Shown here one piece after another: positions 7,521 to 15,991 of a DNA stretch of 64,000 nucleotides; position 1 is the first letter of the stretch; each line of letters begins with the position of its first letter. The stretch is from Streptomyces griseoluteus (GTDB taxonomy: Bacteria > Actinomycetota > Actinomycetes > Streptomycetales > Streptomycetaceae). The translations under genes and the position numbers were made by a program. Location of the stretch: positions 124,001 through 188,000 of the forward strand of contig NZ_SRRU01000003.1 in the NCBI RefSeq assembly GCF_004784465.1. The letters run 5' to 3'. The notes beneath the pieces were generated by a model. It was given only the letters and a program-made list of their open reading frames with translations, had not been told where the DNA came from and did not search any database.

Positions 7521-9445
7521 GCCGTCACCTCCGCCGGTCCGGCGGACACCGGGGCGGGCAGGGACAGTACGGCGTGCGCGATGGCGTCGGAGTCCTCCAG
7601 CGTCACGGAGCCCACACCGGGCCGGATGCCCGCCGCCGTGACCCAGTGCACGGACTCGGTGGGGACGCCGTAGGCGAAGCGCCGGGGATGGGCGCGTCCG
7701 GCGGCGTCCACGAGCCGGTAGGGGCGCGTCGACACGTCGAGGCCGCCGGTCTCGTACACCCCACCGTGCGCGGTGGGTATCCGGTGCGGGCGGCACTGGC
7801 CGGTGCTCAGCAGGTGGCGCAGCAGCGGGTCGGCGGTGCGCCGCAGGTCGGGCTCGGGCAGCCGGGCCTCGACGAGCGCGGCGAAGGGCGGGGCGACGTC
7901 CGCTCCGCCGAGGGTGCGGGCGATGAAGGCGGGGCCGTGGGCCGCGGTGTCCACGAGCAGGCCGGGCGGCAGGATCTCCACGATCCCGGCTTCGACGAGC
8001 GCGGTGAGTTCCTCGATGCGGGAGGCGGGCGGGCCGATGGAGAGGAAGGCGTTGAGCGGGGTGTACCAGGCGTGCAGCTGGTCGCGGTAGGAGGCGCCGT
8101 CGATGCCGTCGTGGTCCACCACGAGGCGGATCTCGTTGCGCAGGTCGCGTAGCACGTCCAGCGCGGCCTTCAGCGGGCCGGTGACGTTCCCCGCGCGGGC
8201 GTCGGCCACGTCCCGGCGCAGATGCCCGAGCAGCCAGGCACGGTAGTCGGCCACGGAGGTGAACTCCCGGTCCCCGTACGGCCGGGCGATCCGCGCCCAG
8301 TCCCAGCGGTCGGCCGCGCCGATGCCGGCCGCGTCGAGAAACGCGTCCTCCTCGCTCTCCGGGACGTGCGGGTAGGCGTTGGCGAAGGCGGTGGCGTGCT
8401 GCCCGCGCGCGGTGAGCAGGGCCGCGTAGTAGACGCCCTGCACCTCGCGGGCGATCAGCGGCCACAGGTCGGCCCGGAAGCTCAGCCGCTCGCCGCGCCG
8501 GGCGCGTTCACGCAGGGCGGCGACCCTCTCCTGGTCCAGCAGCCGGGGCTCGTGGCGCCCGTGCGCGCCCTTCTGGTTCTCGCCGCGCGCGTGGTACGGC
8601 ACCCCGCGCCGGGAGCCCGCGAACATGCGGGGTTCCTCGCCGGAGGCCCGGTACACCAGCCGGTCGCCGACCCGCGCGAAGGAGCCGCCCCGGCCGAGCG
8701 TGAACAGCGCGAGGTAGTCGAAGAAGTTGAGGCCGAGCCCGCGCAGCAGCACCGGCTGCCCGGCGCCGATGCCGGAGAGGTCGTGGTCGGCGGGGTTGGC
8801 GGGTGGCAGATAGGTCAGCCCGTGCGTGGCTGCGAAGTCCGCGAACCGCCGGGTCTCGTCGCCGGGCCGGTTCGGGAGGTGGCCGAGGGCGAGGACGACG
8901 GCGTCGAGCCCGGTCAGCCTGGTGCCGTCGGCCAGGAGCACGCTCTGCGGGCCCCCCGGCACCGGCCCGGTGTCGTCCAGGGCGACCGCGCGCGAGGCGT
9001 GCACCCGGACGGTGATGTGGGCCGGGGCGGTGGCGAGGAGGCGCCGGAAGACCCAGCGCAGGTAGTGGCCGTAGAAGGCGCGGGTCGGGTAGGAGTCGGG
9101 GCCGAGGGCGCGGGCCTCGGCGGCGATCGGCTCGTCGGCGGTACCGGTCGCGGCGAGACGGCGCGCCCACTCGTACAGGCTGGGGCCGTCCTCGACCGGG
9201 CCGGCGATGTCGACGCTGTGGTCGGTGAACAGGGTGACCTGGGAGGCCACGGTGTTCATCAGCAGGTGCGGGGACTGCGCCGTGCGCCAGACCCGGCCCG
9301 GCCCCGGGGGCGAGGGATCGACGAGGTGGACGGTGAGCCGCTCGCGCGAGGGCGACTTGCGTTCCTGCGCGAGCAGCCGCTCCAGGACGGACACGCCGCG
9401 GGGTCCCGCCCCGACGACGCAGATCTCCGAGGGTGTGCTGATCAA
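7517..9445 (-). CDS. creE: CreE-like FAD-dependent L-aspartate N-oxygenase
   Basis: A 642-residue FAD/NAD(P)-binding protein with a dinucleotide motif at the extreme N-terminus (CVVGAGPRGVSVLERLL), then LLMNTVASQVTLFTD and VVLALGHLPN, and a long C-terminal part typical of the CreE/FzmM group rather than of ornithine N-hydroxylases. CreE oxidises L-aspartate stepwise to nitrosuccinate, which the lyase encoded next splits to nitrite and fumarate. It starts with TTG at 9445, with GGAGAGTGA upstream, four bases after the stop of the preceding gene. The direct coupling to a fumarase-superfamily lyase is the main reason for this call. It could instead be an FAD protein on another amine. Confidence 0.8.
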   Translation of the reverse strand: MISTPSEICVVGAGPRGVSVLERLLAQERKSPSRERLTVHLVDPSPPGPGRVWRTAQSPHLLMNTVASQVTLFTDHSVDIAGPVEDGPSLYEWARRLAATGTADEPIAAEARALGPDSYPTRAFYGHYLRWVFRRLLATAPAHITVRVHASRAVALDDTGPVPGGPQSVLLADGTRLTGLDAVVLALGHLPNRPGDETRRFADFAATHGLTYLPPANPADHDLSGIGAGQPVLLRGLGLNFFDYLALFTLGRGGSFARVGDRLVYRASGEEPRMFAGSRRGVPYHARGENQKGAHGRHEPRLLDQERVAALRERARRGERLSFRADLWPLIAREVQGVYYAALLTARGQHATAFANAYPHVPESEEDAFLDAAGIGAADRWDWARIARPYGDREFTSVADYRAWLLGHLRRDVADARAGNVTGPLKAALDVLRDLRNEIRLVVDHDGIDGASYRDQLHAWYTPLNAFLSIGPPASRIEELTALVEAGIVEILPPGLLVDTAAHGPAFIARTLGGADVAPPFAALVEARLPEPDLRRTADPLLRHLLSTGQCRPHRIPTAHGGVYETGGLDVSTRPYRLVDAAGRAHPRRFAYGVPTESVHWVTAAGIRPGVGSVTLEDSDAIAHAVLSLPAPVSAGPAEVTA

Positions 9446-9449
9446 GGGG

Positions 9450-11183
9450 TCACTCTCCGCTGGGCTGTGGAGGGGGCGTGTCCGGTCCGGGGACCGGACG
9501 GGGAGCGGGGCGGTGGACGGCGGCGGCCGGGGTGAGCCGGATGGAGACCTCCGCTCCGGCGCCCACCGGCAGGGGCATGGAGAGGTAGTCCGCGCCGTCG
9601 CGCACCCGGTCGAGGTAAGGGCCGGTGGGGGCGGAGCCCAGGGCGAGCACGATGGTGCCGGGGCGCATCCGCCCCTCCAGCGCGGTGAGCGCGGGCAGGG
9701 TCAGATCGGGTCGGCAGTCGAGCAGGGCGAGGTCGACCGGGGCGGGGGCGCGGCCGAGGTCGTGCAGGCCGGCGTGGCGGACCTCCGCCCAGGGGGCGAG
9801 CCCGGCGGCCGTGAGCCGGGCGCGGGTGTCGGCGGCCCGGTGGGCGTCGGGCACATGGCCGACGATGCGTCCGGCACCGTTCGCCCGTGCCCCGGCGGCG
9901 AGTTGGTCGAGGGAGCCGTCGGCGGTGCCGTCGAACGCCACCACACAGTCCGCGCGCAGGGAGCGGACCAGGGAGTACAGCAGGCGGCCGATCTCGGGGG
10001 TCAGCGGTTCCCCGGCGTGCCGGGCGCGGTCAGGCCGGAGGAGGTGGAGGAACCCGTCGGCGTCGATGGCGGCCCGTACCCCGGTGTGCAGCCAGCCGTC
10101 GGCCGGCTCGTCCGAGCCCAGGGAGACGGCCAGCCCGTCTCCCCCGACCAGGAGTTCGCCGTCGGGCCCGATTTCGGCGCGGACGTGGGGCAGCGGCCGC
10201 CCGACCGTGCCGGACCTGCGGGCGGCCGGGGTGTTCCAGCTCACCGCGCCGGTGTTCCCGGCCAGCCCGTACCCCGCGTACACCGGCAGCCCGAGCCCCT
10301 CGCACTCACGCAGCAGCGGATGGGGCACCTCGGTGCCGCACCACAGCAGCGGTACGCCGGGAGTGCCGAACAGGGCGGCCGGTACCGGTATGCCCTCGCG
10401 GCGCGCGGTGCGGGCGGCGCCGATCAGGGCCGTCGCGGCGGACGGGGTGACGGCGAGCGCGGTGGGCCGGACGGTGGCCGTCCAGTCCGGCAGGGCGGCG
10501 GCGGGGACACCGCGCGGCGGCAGCAGCAGGCAGCCTCCGTCGACGATGGCCATGGGGGTGGCGGCCACCTGATGGGCGAGCGCGCCCAGCGGGACGGTGA
10601 CCGCGCAGCGGGCGAAGGCTCCGGCCGGCAACTCGGCCCGCAGCGCGTCGAGATGAGCGTCCACCGCGTGGGCGCGGATGCCGACCCGGCCGGCCGAGCC
10701 CGCCGAGGCGGGGAGGATCTTGCAGATCCAGTCCCGGTCGTCGTCGGGGACACGGTAGGCGCCGGGCGCGGAGTCGGTGAGCGCGGCGAGGTCGACCGGG
10801 ACGACCCGGCAGCCCTCGGGCAGTACGCGCCGGTCCGCCCAGGCGGCCAGCAGGGCCAGGCCGCGGGCGTCGGCGAGGACGGCGGACACGTCCGCGAGCA
10901 GGGCGGCCGCGGTGCGCGCGGAGGTGCCGGGCGGCACCGGGCAACCGGTCACCCGCAGGGCCAGCAGGGCGAGTTCGGCGACGACGGCCTCGGCGGTGTC
11001 GCCGCACAGGATGCCCACCCTTCGCCGGGGACCGGGGTCCAGGCGGTCCCCCAGGGCGCGGGCGGCACGGGTGATCTCGCGGTAGGAGTGGACGACGGCG
11101 GTGCCGTCCTCGGCCGTCACCTCCACCAGCGGCCGGTCCCCGTCCTCGGCATGTCTGCGCAGGACGGTCTCAACGGCCCTCAC
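9450..11183 (-). CDS. Degenerate adenylation domain fused to a class I methyltransferase-like domain
   Basis: A 577-residue fusion. Residues about 1-370 follow the ANL (AMP-ligase) large domain, but the phosphate-binding loop reads PASAGSAGRVG instead of SGTTGxPK, the YGxTE motif reads YGLAGNTG, and the TGD motif is HTGV. The ANL C-terminal subdomain with its catalytic lysine is missing. In its place, from about residue 385 (EIGRLLYSLVRSLRAD, then PVDLALLDCRPD and PYLDRVRDGADYLSMPLPVG), stands a catechol-O-methyltransferase-like domain whose SAM loop is also altered. GTG start with GGAGGAAA. It lies between the 28-codon gene and creE. Activity is uncertain; a binding or scaffold role is possible. 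Confidence 0.75.
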   Translation of the reverse strand: MRAVETVLRRHAEDGDRPLVEVTAEDGTAVVHSYREITRAARALGDRLDPGPRRRVGILCGDTAEAVVAELALLALRVTGCPVPPGTSARTAAALLADVSAVLADARGLALLAAWADRRVLPEGCRVVPVDLAALTDSAPGAYRVPDDDRDWICKILPASAGSAGRVGIRAHAVDAHLDALRAELPAGAFARCAVTVPLGALAHQVAATPMAIVDGGCLLLPPRGVPAAALPDWTATVRPTALAVTPSAATALIGAARTARREGIPVPAALFGTPGVPLLWCGTEVPHPLLRECEGLGLPVYAGYGLAGNTGAVSWNTPAARRSGTVGRPLPHVRAEIGPDGELLVGGDGLAVSLGSDEPADGWLHTGVRAAIDADGFLHLLRPDRARHAGEPLTPEIGRLLYSLVRSLRADCVVAFDGTADGSLDQLAAGARANGAGRIVGHVPDAHRAADTRARLTAAGLAPWAEVRHAGLHDLGRAPAPVDLALLDCRPDLTLPALTALEGRMRPGTIVLALGSAPTGPYLDRVRDGADYLSMPLPVGAGAEVSIRLTPAAAVHRPAPRPVPGPDTPPPQPSGE

Positions 11184-11237
11184 GCTCGGTTTCCTCCCGT
11201 CGGGCGCGCCGCCGGGCGCGGTGGTGACGTCCGCCGG

Positions 11238-11324
11238 TCAGGCGGTGGTGCACTCCGGGCCGAACCGGTTCCAGCCGACGTCGTCGGACCCGGGCAGCGG
11301 AAAGCCGGTGATTGCGCCGTTCAT
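11238..11324 (-). CDS. 28-residue peptide leading the creE/creD operon
   Basis: A short frame encoding 28 residues, starting MNGAITGFPLPG and ending FGPECTTA, with one Trp, one Cys and two Pro. What supports it is the ribosome-binding site GAGGGGGAGAC directly before the ATG, among the strongest in the window, and its place as first gene of the operon, 54 bases before the adenylation/methyltransferase fusion. It could be a ribosomal precursor peptide, a leader peptide that couples translation, or a small accessory protein. I recognise no family. ATP-grasp ligases in the cluster make a pheganomycin-like ribosomal peptide scheme conceivable. Confidence 0.55.
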   Translation of the reverse strand: MNGAITGFPLPGSDDVGWNRFGPECTTA

Positions 11325-11495
11325 GTCTCCCCCTCTTCGGTAAAGGCAGCGAAAATCAGGGTTCGGGGAATACGCGAGCACCTGTGGGGTTCGCGGTTCG
11401 ATCCTCCGACAGAACAACCGTCGCCCGTCGGCGAACAAACACAAAAGACCTAACATGCTTCGGGTCGGCGCAGTGCCGTGAAACGAAGGATTGAA
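11325..11495. promoter_or_regulatory. Divergent promoter region between the creE/creD operon and the LuxR-type gene
   Basis: About 170 bases that are clearly AT-richer than their surroundings (for example the stretch 11432-11460), as expected for back-to-back promoters. TAACAT at 11451-11456 is a plausible -10 element for the LuxR-type gene. Several GTTCG words (11361, 11389, 11396) and one CGAAC (11432) recall StrR-box half sites but not at the published spacing. Specific operators are not resolved. Confidence 0.5.
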
Positions 11496-12476
11496 ATGGA
11501 AACAGCTCAGCGTAAATCGGGCACGGAAATGACCGTGGCGCCTCTTCAGGAGCAGGGGCCCGGACCGCTCCGGGAGGCGATAGCCGCCTGCTCGGCCGGC
11601 CTCGCCGAGGACGTCCCGGACTACCGCACCACCATGCGCAACGTCGCCGAGGCCCTGAGCGGCCTCTCGCGCGCCGTCGCCGAGCAGGCCGACTGGGCAC
11701 CCCCGGAGCGGCGACGCCCCTCCGGGGCCCGTCCGGACGCCGGGGAAACCGGCGGCGCGAACTCCGCTTTCCGGTACCTGAACGGCCTTCCGGACATCAA
11801 CCGGGCCATTCAGAATGAGTTGGCGGGAGCCCGCGAGGAGATCCTCACCGCCCAGCCGGACGGCTCGCGCCCGCCCTCGGTGCTGCGCGACGCGCTCGCC
11901 TCGGTACGCCGGCAGCTCGCCGCCGGGGTGGCCATGCGGACGCTCTACCAGCACAGCACGCGGTTCGACGAGCCGACCAAGCAATACGTCAAGGTGGTGA
12001 CCGAGTTCGGTGTCCAGGTGCGCACACTGCCGGAGTTCTTCGAGCGGCTCATCATCATCGACCGGTCGGCGGCGTTCATCCCGGGCAGCCGGGACCGGCA
12101 GACCGCGGTGCTGGTCCGGGAGCCGGCCGTGGTCGGTTTCCTCACGGACGTGTTCACCCGGCAGTGGGACCGCGCCGAACCGTTTCCCTTCGTCCCGGTG
12201 CGCGCCGCGGAGGCCGCCGGAGAAGTGATCCCGGACATGCGGGAATCGATCCGGAAACTGCTGATCGAGGGCCGCTCGGACAAAGAGATAGCCCGGCGCC
12301 TGGGACTGAGCCTGCGTTCACTGCAAAGCCATGTGGCGCGCCTGAAAGAGGATTATGGTGCGCAGCACCGGCTCCAGCTCGGATATCTCATGGCATTGAG
12401 CGATCATTCCCCGGCCGGGCCGGATTCCGGGAATTCCCCGCGCCCTCGAGCGACCCCAGGAGAAACGCGTCCATGA
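11496..12476 (+). CDS. LuxR-type transcriptional regulator
   Basis: A 326-residue regulator. The C-terminus (about 250-310) is a LuxR/GerE helix-turn-helix: [32 protein letters not shown]. The preceding 200 residues resemble the phospholipase-D-like sensor part of Streptomyces LuxR proteins ([46 protein letters not shown]) and carry no receiver domain, so it is not an ordinary response regulator. ATG at 11496 with CGAAGGA five bases upstream. It is divergent from the creE/creD operon and overlaps the aminotransferase start by 4 bases, so it most likely controls this cluster. Confidence 0.85.
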   Translation: METAQRKSGTEMTVAPLQEQGPGPLREAIAACSAGLAEDVPDYRTTMRNVAEALSGLSRAVAEQADWAPPERRRPSGARPDAGETGGANSAFRYLNGLPDINRAIQNELAGAREEILTAQPDGSRPPSVLRDALASVRRQLAAGVAMRTLYQHSTRFDEPTKQYVKVVTEFGVQVRTLPEFFERLIIIDRSAAFIPGSRDRQTAVLVREPAVVGFLTDVFTRQWDRAEPFPFVPVRAAEAAGEVIPDMRESIRKLLIEGRSDKEIARRLGLSLRSLQSHVARLKEDYGAQHRLQLGYLMALSDHSPAGPDSGNSPRPRATPGETRP

Positions 12477-13453
12477 CCCGTCACGCGCTGGCCGCGAACG
12501 AGAACCCCTACCCGCCGCTGCCCTCGGTGCGGACCGCGCTCACGGAGGCGGCCGGCGGCCTCAACCGCTACCCGGACCGCACGGTGACCGAGCTGGCCGA
12601 CGCCCTCGCGGGCCGCCACGGTGTGCCGCGCTCGCACATCGTGACCGGCGCCGGATCGGTCGGCGTCACGCACCATCTGCTGCACGCCGTGGTCCGTGAC
12701 GGCGACGAAGTGCTGTACGCCTGGCCGTCGTTCGAGGCGTACCCGCACCTCACCGAGATCTGCCGGGGCACCTCGGTCCGGGTGCCGCTGCGCGAGGAGC
12801 GGCACGACCTGGCGGCGATGGCCGACGCGATCACCCCGCGCACCGCCCTGGCCGTCGTCTGCAACCCCAACAACCCCACCGGCACCGCCGTCACCCGCGC
12901 CGAGCTGGAAGCCTTCCTGGACCGCGTGCCCGAGAACGTCCTGGTACTGCTGGACGAGGCGTACCGGGAGTTCGTGCGCGACCCCGAGGTCCCGGACGGC
13001 ATCGAGCTGTACCGCAGCCGCCCGAACCTGGTGGTGCTGCGGACCTTCTCCAAGGCGTACGGCCTGGCCGCGCTGCGGGTCGGCTACGCGGTGGCGCACG
13101 AGGAGGTGGCCGCCCGGATCAGGCACACCGTCGTGCCGTTCGGGGTCAACGCGCTCGCCCAGTCCGCCGCCCTGGCCTCCCTGGCGGCCGAGGACGAGCT
13201 GCTGGAACGAGTGGAGGCGGTGGTCAAGGAACGCGACCGGCTGACCAGCGCGCTGCGGCCGATCCTGCCCGTGACCGCGTCGGAGGCCAACTTCCTGTGG
13301 CTGCCGCTGGGCGGGCGCACGACGGCGTTCGCGGAGGCGTGCGCCCGCGCCGACGTCGTCGTACGGGCCTTCCCCGGCGAGGGCGTACGGGTCACGGTCG
13401 GCTCCCCGGAGGCGAACGACGCCGTGCTGCGGGTCGCGGCGACGCTCGCCTGA
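12473..13453 (+). CDS. HisC-like PLP-dependent aminotransferase
   Basis: A 326-residue class I/II fold aminotransferase of the histidinol-phosphate/aromatic type: NPNNPTG (131-137), DEAYREF (161-167), and the PLP lysine K194 in [15 protein letters not shown]. It starts [12 protein letters not shown], the substrate-loop sequence of HisC-like enzymes. AGGAG lies 10 bases upstream. It overlaps the LuxR gene by 4 bases and is outside any his operon, so I infer a biosynthetic role. The obvious substrate is 4-aminophenylpyruvate from the PapABC enzymes, giving 4-amino-L-phenylalanine, but phenylpyruvate-type or other 2-oxo acids are possible. Confidence 0.88.
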   Translation: MTRHALAANENPYPPLPSVRTALTEAAGGLNRYPDRTVTELADALAGRHGVPRSHIVTGAGSVGVTHHLLHAVVRDGDEVLYAWPSFEAYPHLTEICRGTSVRVPLREERHDLAAMADAITPRTALAVVCNPNNPTGTAVTRAELEAFLDRVPENVLVLLDEAYREFVRDPEVPDGIELYRSRPNLVVLRTFSKAYGLAALRVGYAVAHEEVAARIRHTVVPFGVNALAQSAALASLAAEDELLERVEAVVKERDRLTSALRPILPVTASEANFLWLPLGGRTTAFAEACARADVVVRAFPGEGVRVTVGSPEANDAVLRVAATLA

Positions 13454-13456
13454 GGC

Positions 13457-14704
13457 TCAGTCCCGTACCGGTGCCGACTCCCGCATCTCCGCCGGGCGTC
13501 GCGCCTGCGCCCAGCGCACGGCGGGTTCCATGGCGAGGCCCGCCCCCAGGAACAGCGCGCCCACGACCAGCCAGCCCCCGGTGCCCCAGGACAGGATGAG
13601 GGTGGTCAGCAGAAGCGGGCCGATGAGCCGCGCGACGGCGGTTCCGGCGCCGTAGAAACCCTGGTACTGGCCCTGTTTGTCGGCCGGGGCGAGGGCGAAG
13701 CCGATCTCCCAGGAGCCGGAGCCGAGCAGCATCTCGCCGAAGACCTGGACACACGCGGCGAGCAGCAGCACCAGTACCGGCAGCCAGGCCGAGGTGCCGG
13801 CCGCCGACACCGCGAAGCACACACAGGCCAGCAGCAGCACGATCCCCGCCTGCCGCACGGCGCGCGCGGCCGACCGCAGTCCCGTCACCCGCGCGGCCAT
13901 CCGCACCTGGAACAGCACCACGCTCAGCGTGTTGAGCACCAGCAGCGCCGACACCGTCCAGCCCGGCGCACCGGTCCGCTGCACGATCCACAGCGGCAGC
14001 ACCACGCTGAGCAGCGGCATGTACAGCAGCATGACCATGTTCAGCAGCGAGACCAGCGCGTACGGGCGGTCCCGGAGCACGGTGAGGGCGCGTCCGGCGG
14101 GCCTGCCGGCCGAGGGAAGCTGCCTCGCGGGCGCGGGCAGCCGGCCGAGGACCCAGGCGGCGAGGACGAAGGTGACCGCGTCCATCGCCAGCGCCGAGAG
14201 GTAGGACGCCTCGGTGTCGAGCTGGAGGGCGATGCCGCCGAGGGCCGCGCCCAGGGCGAGACCCGCGTTGACGGTCGACTGGAGGTAGGCCCGCGTCTCG
14301 GTGCGCCGGGCGGGTTCCACCAGACCGGCCAGCAGGGCCTGCCGGGCGGCGGCCAGGCCGCATTGGCAGCAGGTGTACAGGCACACGGCGGCGAGGAACG
14401 CCGGGTAGGTCCGTACGAGGAGCAGGGAGGCGATGGCGGCGCCGGTGGCCAGCGACATCACGACGGCGATCCCGCGCGGCCCGCGCCGGTCGGCGAGATG
14501 GCCGAGCGGCACTCCGACGACGGCGCCGAGCGCCCAGCCGATGGTGAGCGCGGCGCCGATCTGGGTCGGGGACAGCCCGACGACCCGGCTGAAGTACAGC
14601 ACCGAACACACGTAATAGGCGCCGTCGCCCACGGAGTTGGTGAGCTGCGCCAGGGCCAGGGTCCTGGGCGGTCCGGGTGGGGGGATGATCCGGCTGACGC
14701 GCAT
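13457..14704 (-). CDS. MFS transporter 1
   Basis: A 415-residue major facilitator with about 12 hydrophobic segments. GHLADRRGPRG in the loop after the second segment is the MFS signature. A segment GEMLLGSGSWEIGFALAPADKQGQY recurs in altered form in the second MFS protein of the cluster, so the two are relatives. ATG with GGAAGGA upstream. It is the last gene of the long minus-strand train and converges on the aminotransferase with three bases between them. Probable role: export of the cluster product or self-resistance. Confidence 0.88.
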   Translation of the reverse strand: MRVSRIIPPPGPPRTLALAQLTNSVGDGAYYVCSVLYFSRVVGLSPTQIGAALTIGWALGAVVGVPLGHLADRRGPRGIAVVMSLATGAAIASLLLVRTYPAFLAAVCLYTCCQCGLAAARQALLAGLVEPARRTETRAYLQSTVNAGLALGAALGGIALQLDTEASYLSALAMDAVTFVLAAWVLGRLPAPARQLPSAGRPAGRALTVLRDRPYALVSLLNMVMLLYMPLLSVVLPLWIVQRTGAPGWTVSALLVLNTLSVVLFQVRMAARVTGLRSAARAVRQAGIVLLLACVCFAVSAAGTSAWLPVLVLLLAACVQVFGEMLLGSGSWEIGFALAPADKQGQYQGFYGAGTAVARLIGPLLLTTLILSWGTGGWLVVGALFLGAGLAMEPAVRWAQARRPAEMRESAPVRD

Positions 14705-14785
14705 GCAGTTCCTTCCGTACGGGCTCGTCCCGGGAGGAGTCTTTCCGGCTCGCGGTGGGGCGCGCCACCGGAAAGGCCTTCCCGG

Positions 14786-15991
14786 CTAGGGCACTTGAGA
14801 GGTGACGGTGAAGCGCAGGGTCTCGCGGACGAACTTCACGGCGTCCTCCCGCTCGCTGGGCGAACCGGCGTCGATGAGCACATGCCCGAGCCGCCGGCCG
14901 GACGAGGTGAGCGGCTGGACCGTGTCCCCCACGCCCTTGCGCGGCCGTACCCGGACGACCGCCGGGTGCGCCCGCACCTCGTCCAGTCCCGCGATCCCGG
15001 TGATGGTGCCTGGCGCGGCCGTGAGGAAGACCGTGGCGGCATGGGACACCGGCCGCTCGGGCAGGGCGGGCAGGGGCAGGCCGAGCGACAGCAGCACCAT
15101 GGCCTCGTACAGGTCGAAGCCGAAGGTCAGGCCGATCGCGTCGGGCAGATAGTCGCCGGGGGTGCGGACGGCGACCTCCATCAGTACCGGGCCGGTCGCG
15201 CTCATCCGGAACTCCAGGTGCACCAGGCCGGTCTCCATGCCGAGGGCGTGGAGCACACCTGAGGTCAACTCCGTCACCTGGGCGGCGGATGCGGGGCCGA
15301 ACTCGTGGCCGCAGCGGTGGACGAGTTCGACGAAGTACGGCGGTGGGGTGGTCTCCTTGGCGGTGAGGTTCCCGAAGAGGACCTCGCCCTCGCGGACCAG
15401 GGCCTCCCAGCTGAACTCGGGCCCGTCGACGGCCGTTTCGACGAGGAGCTGTCCCTCCGCGTCACGACGGGCGACGACCTCCTCGGCCTCCTCCGGGGTA
15501 CGGATCAGCTCGACGCCCTGACTGCCGGACAGGTTCAGCGGTTTGACCACCACGGGAAGGTGCTGGAGCATCCAGTCGCGGGCCTCGCCGAGCCGGGCCA
15601 CGTGCAGATACTCCGGCTGCGGGACGCCGTGCGCACCGAACAGGGCACGTTGCAGGGCCTTGTCGCGGGAGACGACCGCCGCGTGCAGCGAGGGGCCGCG
15701 CAGTCCGTGCCGCTGCTGGGCGAGGGCCGCGGCGACGACCTGGGGCTCGGCGAAGCCGATCAGACCGTCCGGCACCCGCTCGGCCACGGCGGCCGCGACC
15801 GCGCCCGCCCAGGACTCCTCGTGGCCGCCGGGCACCCGGTAGAAGCGTTCCGCGAGGGCGGTGGGGCGGTTCTCCCAGGTCGCGGCGGACTCCAGCGCGC
15901 GGGCCCGTACGCCCAGCCGGGCGGCGGCCTCCAGGTACGGGCGGCCCATGGTGCCGACGCCGGCCAGCAGCAGTTCCTTCGGCCCGGTCAT
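14786..15991 (-). CDS. ATP-grasp ligase (single domain)
   Basis: A 401-residue ATP-grasp enzyme of the L-amino-acid ligase/BacD-like type. The N-terminal substrate domain begins LLLAGVGTMGRPYLEAAARLG. The ATP lysine lies in PVVVKPLNLSGSQGVELI, the adenine-binding strand is LLVETAVDGPEFSWEALV, and the metal-binding part is HLEFRMSATGPVLMEVAVRTPGD. These enzymes form peptide or amide bonds through acyl phosphates. The ATG overlaps the stop of the second MFS gene by 4 bases. With the double ATP-grasp protein it supplies three ligase domains, enough for more than one amide bond, though substrates cannot be read from sequence. Confidence 0.88.
   Translation of the reverse strand: MTGPKELLLAGVGTMGRPYLEAAARLGVRARALESAATWENRPTALAERFYRVPGGHEESWAGAVAAAVAERVPDGLIGFAEPQVVAAALAQQRHGLRGPSLHAAVVSRDKALQRALFGAHGVPQPEYLHVARLGEARDWMLQHLPVVVKPLNLSGSQGVELIRTPEEAEEVVARRDAEGQLLVETAVDGPEFSWEALVREGEVLFGNLTAKETTPPPYFVELVHRCGHEFGPASAAQVTELTSGVLHALGMETGLVHLEFRMSATGPVLMEVAVRTPGDYLPDAIGLTFGFDLYEAMVLLSLGLPLPALPERPVSHAATVFLTAAPGTITGIAGLDEVRAHPAVVRVRPRKGVGDTVQPLTSSGRRLGHVLIDAGSPSEREDAVKFVRETLRFTVTSQVP

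Noticed and set aside
6129..8465. Very long in-frame extension upstream of the creD-like start
   Set aside because: The extra N-terminal stretch is an off-frame reading of creE; the ATG at 7520, overlapping the creE stop, fits family length.
11361..11436. GTTCG/CGAAC words as a possible StrR box
   Set aside because: Half sites exist, but none at the 29-base layout known for StrR operators.
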